A DNA stretch of 64,000 bases from CAVTWD01 sp963738325 (lineage in GTDB: Bacteria; Actinomycetota; Acidimicrobiia; Acidimicrobiales; Ilumatobacteraceae), in assembly GCA_963738325.1 (NCBI GenBank), contig CAVTWD010000001.1, positions 992,001 to 1,056,000 of the forward strand, given 5' to 3'. This document shows positions 8,473 through 17,176 of the stretch, one piece after another. The number at the start of each line of letters is the position of its first letter. The first letter of the stretch is position 1. The notes below the pieces were generated by a model. The model was not told where the DNA came from. It did not search any database and saw only the letters and a program-made list of their open reading frames with translations. The position numbers were made by a program, and so were the translations under genes.

Positions 8473-9519
8473 GTGCCCCGATCGGCTCCTCGCGTCCTCG
8501 CGCTCGTGGGGGCGCCGCTCCTGGTGGTAGCGGCCACCGCCTTCGTCCTCCTCCAGGGCGGGAGCGGCTCGACGGTCATCACCGGCGCCGACGGCCCGGT
8601 CGTCCGCATCGTCCAGCCCATCGACGGCAGCTCGCTGACCTTCGGGCCGGTCCAGGTCGTGGCCAATGTCGTCGACCGTGGCGGGATCGCCACCGCGGAG
8701 CTGCATGTCGACGGGCGACGGGTCGACAGCACGCTCGGCTCCGGCGCGTCCGACGTCGAGGTTCGTTTCAGCTGGACGCCTAACGGAGTTGGCGACTACA
8801 CCCTGTCGGTCCGGGCGAAGAACCTGGCCGGGCATTGGGGCGCCGAGGCGGCGGTGCGCATCAGCGTCGGGACGGGGCTGCCCCCGCTGCCTCCGCCGCC
8901 GAGTACCGAGCCGGCTTCCGTCGCGCTCGTCGTCGGCCCCGTCGTGACGACGGCCGCGCCCTCCGCGACCACCCCGTCGCCGCCGGTCCCCGTCACGCTC
9001 CAGCCCGTGGTCACAGTGGCGCCGCCAGTGGTCGCCAATGCGCCACCCACGAGGACGAGCCCGCCGGCCACCAGCCGGCCACGCACCTCGACGACCTCCT
9101 CTACGACGACCACCACGACGGCGACCACCACGCCCACCAGCACGACCACCACCACGACGACGACCACCACCACCGTCCCCACGACGGTCCGGACGACGGC
9201 GCCGCCGCCCCCTCCGCCGCCCCCCCCGCCCTGCCAGACCGATCGGCCGGTCACCGTGACCCCGGCGAACCACTCGGTCAGCAACACGACACCGGTCTAC
9301 GGCTGGCTGTACACGACCACCTGCCCGCCACAGTCCCAGACCCTCTTGGTCCGGACCGCGCTCGGCGGCTTCGACGCGACCCTCCCGGGCGATCAGCGCA
9401 GCTTCCAGAGCACCACCGCGCTCCCGAGCTGTACCCGGGTGGGATGGGCCGTGGTCGCGACTGGCAGTGACGGCCACAGCCACGCCAGCCACGTGGCGGA
9501 GTTCTCCACCGCCTGCTGA
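8473..9519 (+). CDS. exported Ig-like protein with Thr-rich and polyproline stalk
   Basis: A 348-residue paralogue of the preceding gene. It has an N-terminal signal/anchor (VLALVGAPLLVVAATAFVLL) and an Ig-like domain with GPVVRIVQPIDG, ELHVDGRRVDS and VRFSWTPNGVGDYTLSVRA. A stalk follows with long threonine runs and ten consecutive prolines. The C-terminal beta domain carries cysteine pairs (CQTDRP, TTCPPQS, SCTRVG, FSTAC) likely to form disulfides outside the cell. GTG 8473 is chosen over TTG 8470; GGAGGAGGT ends 8 nt before it. A TATCCT box (8379-8384) may drive it separately from the upstream gene. Probable tandem duplicate with diverged C-terminus; role unknown. Confidence 0.8.
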   Translation: MPRSAPRVLALVGAPLLVVAATAFVLLQGGSGSTVITGADGPVVRIVQPIDGSSLTFGPVQVVANVVDRGGIATAELHVDGRRVDSTLGSGASDVEVRFSWTPNGVGDYTLSVRAKNLAGHWGAEAAVRISVGTGLPPLPPPPSTEPASVALVVGPVVTTAAPSATTPSPPVPVTLQPVVTVAPPVVANAPPTRTSPPATSRPRTSTTSSTTTTTTATTTPTSTTTTTTTTTTTVPTTVRTTAPPPPPPPPPPCQTDRPVTVTPANHSVSNTTPVYGWLYTTTCPPQSQTLLVRTALGGFDATLPGDQRSFQSTTALPSCTRVGWAVVATGSDGHSHASHVAEFSTAC

Positions 9520-9533
9520 ATCCGCCCGGCCCA

Positions 9534-9583
9534 GTTCATGCGGGTCGATCCGCCCGCATGCGCGCGTTGTGACACGCATGAAC
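9534..9583. repeat. 50-bp palindromic dispersed repeat, copy B
   Basis: Inverted copy of the element at 2303-2352. It begins GTTCATGCGGGTCGAT and ends CGCATGAAC, so its first and last 9 bases are perfect complements. It lies between the end of a plus-strand gene (9519) and the end of a minus-strand gene (9625), the same convergent arrangement as copy A. A two-way terminator role is likely. Confidence 0.6.
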
Positions 9584-9624
9584 GGGGAAATGGGCCGTCG
9601 AACGCTGGCGGGCGCGAGGGCTAC

Positions 9625-10008
9625 CTACTCTGCGGCGACGAGGGAGATCTCGAGCTTCCAGGCCGGCCGGGCCAAGGCGGCCACGACCACCAAGGTGGAC
9701 GCGGCGCGATGGCCTGCGAGGGCGCGGTCACGGGCGGCCATGACCACTGCGAGATCCTCTCCGGCCACGACATAGGTGGTGACCGAGACCACCGCGTCGG
9801 TGGAGAGTCCCGCCTCCTCGAGGATGGCCGTCAGGTTGGCCCACACCGTCTCGGCCTGCTCGGCGAGGCCGTCGGGCACGCTGCCGTCCGGGCGGATGGG
9901 AACCACCCCCGACGTGTGGAGGACGCGGGCCGGGGCCTCCGCGAGCACGGCGTGGTGGTAGTTGGCCGCGGGCGGGGCGAGGCCGGGCGGGGCGATCGGG
10001 CGGAGCAT
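9625..10008 (-). CDS. RidA/YjgF-family protein
   Basis: A 127-residue member of the RidA (YjgF/YER057c) family, trimeric proteins of which many hydrolyse reactive enamine/imine intermediates. Family features include HTSGVVPIRPDGSVP, EQAETVWANLTAILEEAGLS and VVSVTTYVV. The strict RidA arginine motif near the end is replaced by LARPAWKLEISLVAAE, so it may belong to a non-deaminase Rid subgroup. ATG 10008 is supported by a TAGCGT box ending 7 nt upstream. It is followed at its 3' end by the palindromic repeat at 9534-9583. Confidence 0.8.
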   Translation of the reverse strand: MLRPIAPPGLAPPAANYHHAVLAEAPARVLHTSGVVPIRPDGSVPDGLAEQAETVWANLTAILEEAGLSTDAVVSVTTYVVAGEDLAVVMAARDRALAGHRAASTLVVVAALARPAWKLEISLVAAE

Positions 10009-10018
10009 TGGGCGGACG

Positions 10019-11071
10019 CTACCCAGGCGCGCCCGACAGATGGTTGAGCTCGTCGATGAAGGTCCGGAGCACGGCGTGGCGGCGCTTGTCGAAGGCGAGG
10101 CAGATGCGCGGCAGCTCCAGCCGGTCGTCGTCGGCGATCTCGTCCGCCAGCGGGGGGGTGGCCCGAATCGTGCCGTCGACGGTGAGGTCGCCAAAGCGCT
10201 CGTTCAGATGCCGCAGTTCCTCCGCGGTCGGCGCCCGCTGCAGCCGGATGACGAGCAGCTCTCCGACGTAGCGCATCGAGTCGTAGTTGGCGTAGAAGCC
10301 GCAGATCTCGTCGCGGGCGGCGTCGACGTCGTCGGTGACGAGGAAGAGGTGGAGATCATCCGGGGAGACGAGGGCGCGGCTGACGAGCTCCTTCTGGATG
10401 AAGGTGCGGGCGTGCTCCCAGTAGGTGCCGCCGGGGACGTCGAGGAAGACGATGGGGACCGGCAAGCCCTTGCCCGTCTGCGTGAGCGTCAGGAGCTCGA
10501 AGGTCTCGTCGAGCGTGCCGAAGCCGCCGGGCAGGCACACGAAGGCCTTCGACTCCTTGATGAGCATGAGCTTGCGGGTGAAGAAGTACTTCATCGACAC
10601 GAGCTTGTCGTCGTGCGCGATCACGGGATTCGCCGCTTGCTCGAACGGCAGCCGGATGCTCACCCCGAACGAAAGGGCCCGGCCGGCTCCCTCCATGCCG
10701 GCGGCCATGATCCCGGGTCCTGCGCCCGTCACCACCATCCATCCCTCGGCGGCGAGGGCGTGCGCGATGGAGCGCGCTTGCGCGTACAGCGGGTCGTCGG
10801 TTCGGGTGCGGGCCGAACCGAAGATCGTGACTTTGGGGTAGTTCCGGTAGGGCGCGAAGGTCCGGAACGCGTTGCGCATCTCCTTGAGGGTGGCGTTGGC
10901 GATCTTCAGGTCGAGCGGGTCGGCCCCATCGCCGGCGAGGCGCACAGCCGTCACGAGGATCTCGAAGAGCAGGTCGCGGTTGGCGGTGGCGCCGGCGGCG
11001 TCGAGGAGCTCCGAGGCGAGCTCGTCGAGCTCGGTGGACCCGGTCCGGTATCGCGGCTTTCGTTCGGCCAT
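10019..11071 (-). CDS. LOG-family nucleotide phosphoribohydrolase-like protein
   Basis: A 350-residue protein of the LOG/TIGR00730 family (Rossmann-like). The motifs VTGAGPGIMAAGMEGA and LPGGFGTLDETFE correspond to the PGGxGTxxE signature of enzymes that release the base from nucleoside monophosphates, such as cytokinin-activating LOG and PpnN. The N- and C-terminal extensions make it longer than plain LOG proteins (about 190 aa). ATG 11071 (MAERKPRYRTGS) is preferred; the frame continues upstream to 11248 through tandem repeats of Ala/Gly codons that look non-native. The true substrate is unknown. Confidence 0.8.
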   Translation of the reverse strand: MAERKPRYRTGSTELDELASELLDAAGATANRDLLFEILVTAVRLAGDGADPLDLKIANATLKEMRNAFRTFAPYRNYPKVTIFGSARTRTDDPLYAQARSIAHALAAEGWMVVTGAGPGIMAAGMEGAGRALSFGVSIRLPFEQAANPVIAHDDKLVSMKYFFTRKLMLIKESKAFVCLPGGFGTLDETFELLTLTQTGKGLPVPIVFLDVPGGTYWEHARTFIQKELVSRALVSPDDLHLFLVTDDVDAARDEICGFYANYDSMRYVGELLVIRLQRAPTAEELRHLNERFGDLTVDGTIRATPPLADEIADDDRLELPRICLAFDKRRHAVLRTFIDELNHLSGAPG

Positions 11072-11135
11072 CAACGAGGCCGGGGCCGAGCGGCAGTCAT
11101 GACCTGCACGGTAGGCGGCCGGCGCAATTCCGCCC

Positions 11136-11207
11136 GCCACGCCGGCGGCCATCCCGTTCGCCACGCCGGCCGCCATCCCGTCCGCCACGCCGGCGGCCAT
11201 CCGGGCC
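11136..11207. repeat. three tandem copies of a 24-bp repeat
   Basis: The units at 11136-11159, 11160-11183 and 11184-11207 all follow GCCACGCCGGCGGCCATCCC with 1-5 substitutions each. They lie just upstream of the LOG-family gene; read on the minus strand in its frame they encode GMAAGVA-type octapeptides. If translated they would give that protein an odd Ala/Gly leader. No function seen. Confidence 0.8.
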
Positions 11208-11278
11208 TTCCAGACCGCCGCCAGACCAGCCGGCCTGCTGCCGGCCACGCCGCGGGCAGCTGGCTACCGTGGGCCCCG

Positions 11279-11453
11279 ATGGCCACCTGCTCGCGGTGCG
11301 GCCTCACCGCGCCGGCCTCCGACGAGGAGGTGCCCCTCGGCTGGATGCTGGACGTCGACCCGGTCACGGCCCGCCGGCGCGTCGTGTGCCCGACCTGCGC
11401 GGCGCAACAACGTCCGCGCGATCGAAGGCAAGCTCGACCAAGCGTGGTGGTGA
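11279..11453 (+). CDS. small CxxC zinc-ribbon protein (frameshifted)
   Basis: Starts at ATG 11279 with a TACCGT box ending 8 nt upstream (leaderless). It reads MATCSRCGLTAP, PLGWMLDVD and VVCPTC, then is thrown out of frame near 11402. Removing one G from TGCGCGGCGCAAC gives CARNNVRAIEGKLDQAWW followed by TGA 11451-11453, a natural end of a 57-residue protein. The two CxxC pairs (CSRC, CPTC) should bind zinc. Short Zn-ribbon proteins with this IEGKLD-x-x-WW ending occur in actinobacteria; their role is unknown. The indel is probably a sequence error. Confidence 0.65.
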
Positions 11454-11507
11454 TCCGGCGGGCTGCGCGCGTCCCGACAGAGCGTCAGCGGCGTTCCCCT
11501 GACTTCT

Positions 11508-12617
11508 TCAGTTCGGGTCGTTCGCCTTCAGCTCGGCCGCTTTGGTGTTGAGGGCACCGAGGAGCTCGTCGAAGCTCTTCTGGAACGAGGCCACGCCCTC
11601 GTCCTCGAGCACCTTGCCCACGTCCTCCATGTCCACGCCGACATCACCCAGCGCCGCCCACACGGCCTTGGCCTCGTCGAGACCGGCGTCGACTGTCCTG
11701 GCCAGCACGCCATGGTCCTCGAACGCCTCGATCGTCGCATCGGTCAGCGTGTTCACCGTGTGGGGGCCGATCAGGTTGTCGACGTAGAGCGTGTCGGGGT
11801 ACGCGGGGTTCTTGGTCGACGTCGAGGCCCACAGCGGCCGCTGCACCTTCGCCCCGCGCCCTTCGAGCGCCTTCCAGCGCGGCGTCGAGAAGCGCTCCTG
11901 GAACAGCTCGTAAGCCAGCTTCCCCTGCGCGACCGCGGCCTTGCCCCGCAGCTCCAGCACGGCGTGCGTCCCGAGTTTCTCGAGGCGGCGATCGACCTCG
12001 GTGTCGACTCGGCTGATGAAGAAGCTGGCCACGCTGGCGACAGTGGAGAGATCTCCGTCGAAGGACTCGAGACCAGACTGGTAAGCCTCGATCACCTCGC
12101 CATAGCGCTCGAGGCTGAAGATCAGCGTGATGTTGATGTTGCGCCCTTCGCTGATCATCTGCCGGATGGCGGGCACCCCCTCGGCGGTCGCCGGGATCTT
12201 GACCATGAGATTCGGGCGCGCCACCGTCTCGTGCAGGCGGCGGGCGGACTTGACGGTGCCTGCTGTATCCCTCGCCAGATCCGGAGCGACCTCCACGCTG
12301 ACGAAGCCGTCACCGCCACCAGAGGAGGCATAGAGTGGCGCGAAGACGTCGAGCGCGCCCCTGATGTCGCGCAGGACCATGGCCCAGTAGTGATCGACGA
12401 CGTTGCCCCCGGCCTTGACGAGGTCGCTGAACTGGTCGTCGTAGTCAGCGGAGCCCTCGATGGCTTTCTGGAAGATGGTCGGGTTCGACGTGAGCCCGCG
12501 GATCCCGCTGTCGCGCAGCTCCGCCAACTGCCCGGTCGTGAGGTAGCCGCGCCGCAGGTTGTCGAGCCATGCGCTCTGGCCCTGCTCGTCGTGGAGCTCT
12601 TGCAGCCGCTTGTTCAT
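11508..12617 (-). CDS. tal: transaldolase
   Basis: A 369-residue transaldolase of the longer actinobacterial/cyanobacterial (TalAB subfamily 2) type. It transfers a dihydroxyacetone unit between sugar phosphates in the non-oxidative pentose phosphate pathway. Signatures include GLTSNPTIFQKAI at the first strand and NLMVKIPATAEGVPAI with the Schiff-base lysine in KIPAT. SFFISRVDTEVDR and RPLWASTSTKNP also fit. ATG 12617 overlaps the end of the transketolase gene (stop at 12614), so the two are translated from one mRNA, a common pairing in actinobacteria. Confidence 0.93.
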   Translation of the reverse strand: MNKRLQELHDEQGQSAWLDNLRRGYLTTGQLAELRDSGIRGLTSNPTIFQKAIEGSADYDDQFSDLVKAGGNVVDHYWAMVLRDIRGALDVFAPLYASSGGGDGFVSVEVAPDLARDTAGTVKSARRLHETVARPNLMVKIPATAEGVPAIRQMISEGRNINITLIFSLERYGEVIEAYQSGLESFDGDLSTVASVASFFISRVDTEVDRRLEKLGTHAVLELRGKAAVAQGKLAYELFQERFSTPRWKALEGRGAKVQRPLWASTSTKNPAYPDTLYVDNLIGPHTVNTLTDATIEAFEDHGVLARTVDAGLDEAKAVWAALGDVGVDMEDVGKVLEDEGVASFQKSFDELLGALNTKAAELKANDPN

Positions 12618-14579
12618 GCCTGACCCTCCTCGGCGAGCAGCTCGAGGGCTCTCGCCACCACGTGATCCGGGTTGATGCCCAGCTCGTCGAGAACGATCGA
12701 GCCGGGGGCGCTGCCGCCGAAGCGATCGATGCCCACAGACGCGTCCGCCCAACGCCCCCAACCGAAGGTGACCGCGGCCTCGACCGAGAGCCGCGGCACG
12801 CTCGGCGGCAGGACGTGATCGATCTCACCCTGCGAGCGCGCCTCGAAGCGGTCCCACGACGGCATCGACACGACGCGCGACGCGGTGCCCCTCGGCACCG
12901 AGACGGTCCGCGGCCTCGAGACACACCGCCACTTCGCTCCCGGTTCCGATGAGGACGAGGTCGGGATCCGGGGCGTCGCGCACGATGCCCGCGCCGGGTC
13001 CCACCGCCGACCCGTCGGTGCAGACCGGGACTCCTTGGCGGGTGAGGATCAACGCGCTCGGGCCGTCGTGTTCGAGCACCGCGGCCCACGCCGCCACGGT
13101 CTCGTTGGCATCGGCGGGCCGGATCACCTGGAGGTGCGGGATGGCGCGCACCGCGGCGAGGTGCTCGACCGGTTGATGCGTCGGGCCGTCCTGGCCGAGG
13201 CCGACCGAGTCGTGGCTGAAGACGAAGACCGACTTCGCCTTGGACATCGCGGCGAGGCGCAGGGTGGGACGCAGGTAGTCGCTGAAGATGAAGAACGTGC
13301 CACCGACGGGGAGCACGCCGCCGTGCATGGCCATTCCGTTCAGCGCCGCGCCCATCCCGTGTTCACGGATGCCGTAGCGGATCTGGCGCCCTTCGGGGTG
13401 CTGCGCGCTCTGGTTGTCCACTCCATCGAGCTTCGTGCCCGTGTTCCCGGTGAGGTCGCCCGCGCCCGAGAGGAGGCCGGGCAGGAACTCGAGTGACGCG
13501 TTGATGGTCTTCTGGATGGCCTGGCGCGTGGCCACCATCTCGCCGATCTCGAAGGTCGGGCGCTTCGCTTCGAGGCCGGGCAGCGGCGTGGCGCTCCAGC
13601 ACGACTCCCACTCGGCTCGGTCGCCCTCCCAGGCGTCGAAACGGGCCTGCCAGGCTCGGCGGGCCTCGAGGCCTCGCGCTGCGGCCAGCGCGCGGTAGGC
13701 GTCGACCACGGCGTCCGGCGCATAGAAGTCGATGTCGGGAGGCAGGCCGAGGATCTCCTTGGTCTCGCGGATCGCCTCCGGCGGAAATGGATCACCGTGC
13801 GCCTTCGGGTTGTCCGTGAACTCGGGCGAGGGATAGCCGATGTGGCTGCGGAGCACGATCATCGACGGCTTGTCCTCGACGGCCATGGCGCGGCGGATCG
13901 CGGCTTCGATGGCGTCGCCGTCGTTGGCGATCTCGCCCACGTCCTGCACGTCCCACTGGTAGGCCTGGAAGCGCTTCACGTAGTCGTCGCTCACCGACAG
14001 ATCTGTGGACCCGTCGATGGTGATGTGGTTGTCGTCGAAGATCACGACAAGGCGGCCGAGGCCGAGATGCCCCGCCAGCGAGGCGGCCTCGTGGCTGAGC
14101 CCTTCTTGCAGGTCACCGTCGCTGGCGAGCACGAACACGTGGTGGTCCATCACATCGGCACCGAAACGCGCCCGCAGGTAGCGCTCGGCGATGGCCATCC
14201 CCACCGAGTTGCCGAAGCCCTGACCCAAGGGGCCGGTGGTCACCTCGACACCAGCCGTGCCGTGATTCGCCTCGGGATGGCCCGGCGTGCGGCTGCCCCA
14301 TTGGCGGAAGGCCTCCAGGTCCTCGAGCGTGAGGCCATAGCCGTTCAGGTAGAGCATCGAGTACAAGAGGATGGAGGCGTGGCCGCAGGAAAGGATGAAG
14401 CGGTCACGGTCAGGCCACAACGGCTCGGCGGGGTCGTGGCGCATGATGCGGCTGAAGAGCACGTGGGCGGTGGGGGCCAGCGCCATGGCCGTGCCGGGAT
14501 GGCCGGAGTTGGCGCGGCGGGGGGCATCCATGGCGAACCCGCGGACGAGGTTGATGGCTTCCGCATCGAAGTCGTCCAT
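12614..14579 (-). CDS. tkt: transketolase (frameshifted)
   Basis: Thiamine-diphosphate enzyme of the pentose phosphate pathway, about 655 residues once joined. It has the ThDP motif region DGDLQEGLSHEA...FDDNHITIDG, the central RYGIREHGMGAALNGMA, and HDSVGLGQDGPTHQPVEHL. Near 12890 the frame breaks: dropping one C from the GGGGCACCGC tract restores EGTASRVVSMPSWDRFEAR and leads through VTFGWGRWADASVGIDRFG to the stop at 12614. ATG 14579 (MDDFDAEA) is chosen because GAGGAG stands 5 nt upstream; ATG 14594 is possible. The break is most likely a one-base insertion error. Operon with tal. Confidence 0.92.
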
Positions 14580-14772
14580 GACGCTCCTCGGCATCAGTCG
14601 TCGCGCGGGCGGTTGACGCGACGTCGACCGCCACCCTACGCCGTGACATCGAGGACGCCACCTCTCGGCCCGGACGGGTCGAAAGGCCTATTCACCAGGA
14701 GGCCTTGCCGCGGCGTACGGTGCCTCGCACTCCGGGGTGCGTCGGGGACCCAACGAGTACCGGAGCGGCGGA

Positions 14773-14804
14773 CGGTGGCCCGACCCTCGATGGTCGGGCC
14801 ACCG
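14773..14804 (-). terminator. 13-bp perfect stem-loop after the FIST gene
   Basis: CGGTGGCCCGACC (14773-14785) and GGTCGGGCCACCG (14792-14804) are perfect inverted repeats around a 6-nt loop. It starts directly after the stop codon of the minus-strand FIST gene. There is no T-run, which is usual for GC-rich actinobacterial terminators. Confidence 0.7.
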
Positions 14805-14805
14805 C

Positions 14806-15981
14806 TCAGGTCCCTCGAAGCGGCCCGGCGCGGCGAGCCCGGTCCTGGAACAGTGCGATCGACGCCGTGAACCCATGGAGCCGGTTGCGACCCCCGACAG
14901 GACCGAGCTCTCCGGCACACGACATGCCACCTACCGCCGGCGTGCCCAGCAGCTCGCGGACGAGCGCGGCGTCGTGATCCGGCACACCGAACAGGCGAGT
15001 GCCGCGGCCGTTGCAAGTGAACACGAGCGCGCCGGCCGCGGCCCGGCCGTCGAGCAGCTGTCGCAGGTCCTCGTCGGCGCTGTCCGCGTCCCGGACTTGG
15101 AACTGGACGGTCGCCCCCACCGGCACGACGTCACCGACGGCGACCGCGCCCGCATCGCGGTCCGCGCCGAGCAGGCCGCGGATGAGGAAGTCGCCGCGCT
15201 CGTAGTCGAGCTTGCGCTCGTCGATCACGATGCCGCAGTGGAGGCCTCGCGCCGCGAGCGACCGGTCATCAGGCGTCAACGCCTCGAGCACGGCCACGAG
15301 CCGGTCCAAGGCGGGCCGGCCGGCGAGCTCGTACAGCACATTGCGTTCGGCGGCAGTCACGGTGAACGGCTGGCCGATGGGCCGGCAGCCCTGCGAGACG
15401 ACCGTGGCCGGGCTGGCCTCCTCGTCGAGCAGCACGCCGACCGCGCCGTCGGTGTGGATCCGGCCGTCGAGGACGAGCCGGTTCCCGCCCGGTCCCTCCG
15501 CCGCGGAGGCGAGCCCGCCGATGACGGCCAGGTTGGCGAAGTGGCCGCCGAGCTCGTCGACGAAGGCGCTCACCGGGAAGCTGAAGGGGTCGGCGAGCAG
15601 GAGCATCGTGCGGGAGGTGGCCGCCGCGGCCGCGTCGAAGCCGACGACGCGCGATCCCTCCGGGTCCCGCTCGACGGCCAATCGCACGGGAGTGGGTTGG
15701 CTCGGGAGCCCCGCCGCCCACAACGCCAGGGCGGGTGACTCCTCCACCTCGTGCGCGCCGCCCAGGACCATCTCCCCCGTGGCCCCGATGAGCACCCCCG
15801 GGGCGAGAAGGCGGTGGACGGCGTCGGCGACGTCCTCGAGGGCGCCGATGTGCGGCGCGGTGACGAACAGGACGGCGAGGTCGGGGCGGGTGCCGCTCAG
15901 GCCCTCGAGCACCGCGCCGGCCGCCTCACCCACGGCGTGAGCCGCCACCGGATGCTCGGACAGGCCAGCGGCGTACGGCAA
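14806..15981 (-). CDS. FIST N/C-domain sensory protein
   Basis: A 391-residue protein with an N-terminal FIST domain (about 1-210: LAVLFVTAPHIG, LIGATGEMVLGG) and a FIST_C domain (about 220-375: GLHCGIVIDERKLDYERGDFLIRGLLG, ending PAVGGMSCAGELGPVGGRNRLHG). FIST domains are thought to sense small ligands, possibly amino acids, and often sit next to signalling proteins. Here no kinase or regulator is adjacent, so the output partner is not evident. Start is TTG 15981 because an in-frame stop lies just upstream and no ATG or GTG occurs near the N-terminus. Confidence 0.85.
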   Translation of the reverse strand: MPYAAGLSEHPVAAHAVGEAAGAVLEGLSGTRPDLAVLFVTAPHIGALEDVADAVHRLLAPGVLIGATGEMVLGGAHEVEESPALALWAAGLPSQPTPVRLAVERDPEGSRVVGFDAAAAATSRTMLLLADPFSFPVSAFVDELGGHFANLAVIGGLASAAEGPGGNRLVLDGRIHTDGAVGVLLDEEASPATVVSQGCRPIGQPFTVTAAERNVLYELAGRPALDRLVAVLEALTPDDRSLAARGLHCGIVIDERKLDYERGDFLIRGLLGADRDAGAVAVGDVVPVGATVQFQVRDADSADEDLRQLLDGRAAAGALVFTCNGRGTRLFGVPDHDAALVRELLGTPAVGGMSCAGELGPVGGRNRLHGFTASIALFQDRARRAGPLRGT

Positions 15982-15995
15982 CCGTCAGCCTCTGC

Positions 15996-16382
15996 TCACG
16001 AGGCCGGGGGCAGGAGGGTGAGCGGGACGACGTGCCAGGGCCCCTGCCCGATGCGGCAGTGCGCTTCGACCAGCCCGTAGGCGGGGAACTCCAACTGCCC
16101 GCGCACCAGCCGGTAGGTGAACTTGCCCGGCTCGACGGTGAAGGGGCTGACGTTGCGGGCGACTTCCTCGTCGTCCCGGCGGAAGACCACCTCGAGGACT
16201 CCTTGACCGGGTTCGTCGGCGCGGCAACGGATGAGCACCACCAGATGCGGCTCGATGGTGACCGGGGCCTCGCTGGGCGCGGCCAGGGAGAAGAACACGC
16301 CGCTCAAGTCGATGCGCGTGGACGGGCCGGGAGCCTGGCGGAGGTCGAACCCCTCGACGAAGAGGGCCGACACGATGTCCAT
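15996..16382 (-). CDS. hypothetical protein, possible beta-sandwich
   Basis: A 128-residue protein (MDIVSALFVEGFDLRQ at the start, GQGPWHVVPLTLLPP at the end). Alternating hydrophobic strands and the pattern HLVVLIRC, GVLEVVFRRDDEE, FPAYGLVEAHC suggest a small beta-sandwich. No signal peptide and no family recognised with confidence. It starts 9 nt downstream of the desaturase stop, so the two are probably cotranscribed; a TAGCCC sequence 6 nt before the ATG could also give a leaderless start. Confidence 0.6.
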   Translation of the reverse strand: MDIVSALFVEGFDLRQAPGPSTRIDLSGVFFSLAAPSEAPVTIEPHLVVLIRCRADEPGQGVLEVVFRRDDEEVARNVSPFTVEPGKFTYRLVRGQLEFPAYGLVEAHCRIGQGPWHVVPLTLLPPAS

Positions 16383-16391
16383 GCGGGAGGG

Positions 16392-17147
16392 CTAGGCAGC
16401 CGCCCGCTCGGCCACCCGCGGGCTCACGAGCACGGGTCGATCGAGGCGCACCCGGGCGAGGCGGAAAGCGCGCAGCACGCGGATCGTGTACCAACCGAAG
16501 TCGATCTGCCACCGGCGCAGGCCGAGGCGGGCGGAGGTCGGCGCGGCGTGGTGGTTGTTGTGCCATCCCTCGCCGGCGGTGATGAGCGCGAGCCACAGGA
16601 GGTTGGTGCCGGTGTTGTCGTAGTCACGGCGACCGAAGTGATGGCCGGCCGCGTTGACGGCCGCGTTGGAGGACAGGTACGTCATGGTGTGCACGCCCGC
16701 GGCCAAGAGGCCGAGCCAGGGCCCGAAGGCGACGCACAGGATCGCGATGCCGATGCCGAGACCAAGCCAGGCACGGTCGAACAGGACCCGGTCCCAGGCG
16801 TCGGGCGGAAGATCCTTGGCGTACCGGCGGATCGTTTCGGGGTTGCGGGCCTCGCGGCGGTAGAGCGCCACGTTGTGCAGTTGCACCTGCTTCCAGCCGA
16901 GCAACTTGGGGGAATGGGGGTCCCCCTCGACGTCGGTGAAGGCGTGATGCTTGCGATGTACGGCCACCCATTCCCGGGGCTTGATGCCGACGGTGATCCA
17001 GGTGAGCACTCGGAAGCCGAAGCGCAGCGGCGGCCGGAGCGTGACCGCTTTGTGGGCCCCGGCGCGGTGGAGGAAGACGGTGGTGCAGAGGTTCGCCACC
17101 TGGGCAACCACCAGCCCGGCGACGACGGCGACGATCAAGGTCATCAT
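16392..17147 (-). CDS. acyl-CoA (delta-9) fatty-acid desaturase
   Basis: A 251-residue integral membrane di-iron desaturase that introduces a cis double bond into acyl chains. All three histidine boxes are present: HRAGAH (27-32), HRKHH (about 64-68) and GWHNNHH (about 195-201). Several hydrophobic segments flank them. It is shorter than DesA3 of mycobacteria, with no fused cytochrome b5 or reductase, so electrons must come from separate proteins; the ferredoxin at 24.7-24.9 kb is one conceivable donor. TAGCGT ends 9 nt before ATG 17147 and a palindrome lies next to it. Confidence 0.9.
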   Translation of the reverse strand: MMTLIVAVVAGLVVAQVANLCTTVFLHRAGAHKAVTLRPPLRFGFRVLTWITVGIKPREWVAVHRKHHAFTDVEGDPHSPKLLGWKQVQLHNVALYRREARNPETIRRYAKDLPPDAWDRVLFDRAWLGLGIGIAILCVAFGPWLGLLAAGVHTMTYLSSNAAVNAAGHHFGRRDYDNTGTNLLWLALITAGEGWHNNHHAAPTSARLGLRRWQIDFGWYTIRVLRAFRLARVRLDRPVLVSPRVAERAAA

Positions 17148-17156
17148 GCAGGGACG

Positions 17157-17176
17157 ACGCTACCCTACCGATCGGT
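17157..17176 (-). promoter_or_regulatory. desaturase promoter with palindromic operator
   Basis: On the minus strand, TAGCGT (17162-17157) ends 9 nt before the desaturase ATG. The perfect palindrome ACCGATCGGT (17167-17176) lies directly upstream, where it would overlap the core promoter. Such palindromes are typical binding sites of TetR-type repressors. The regulator is not in the window. Confidence 0.45.
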
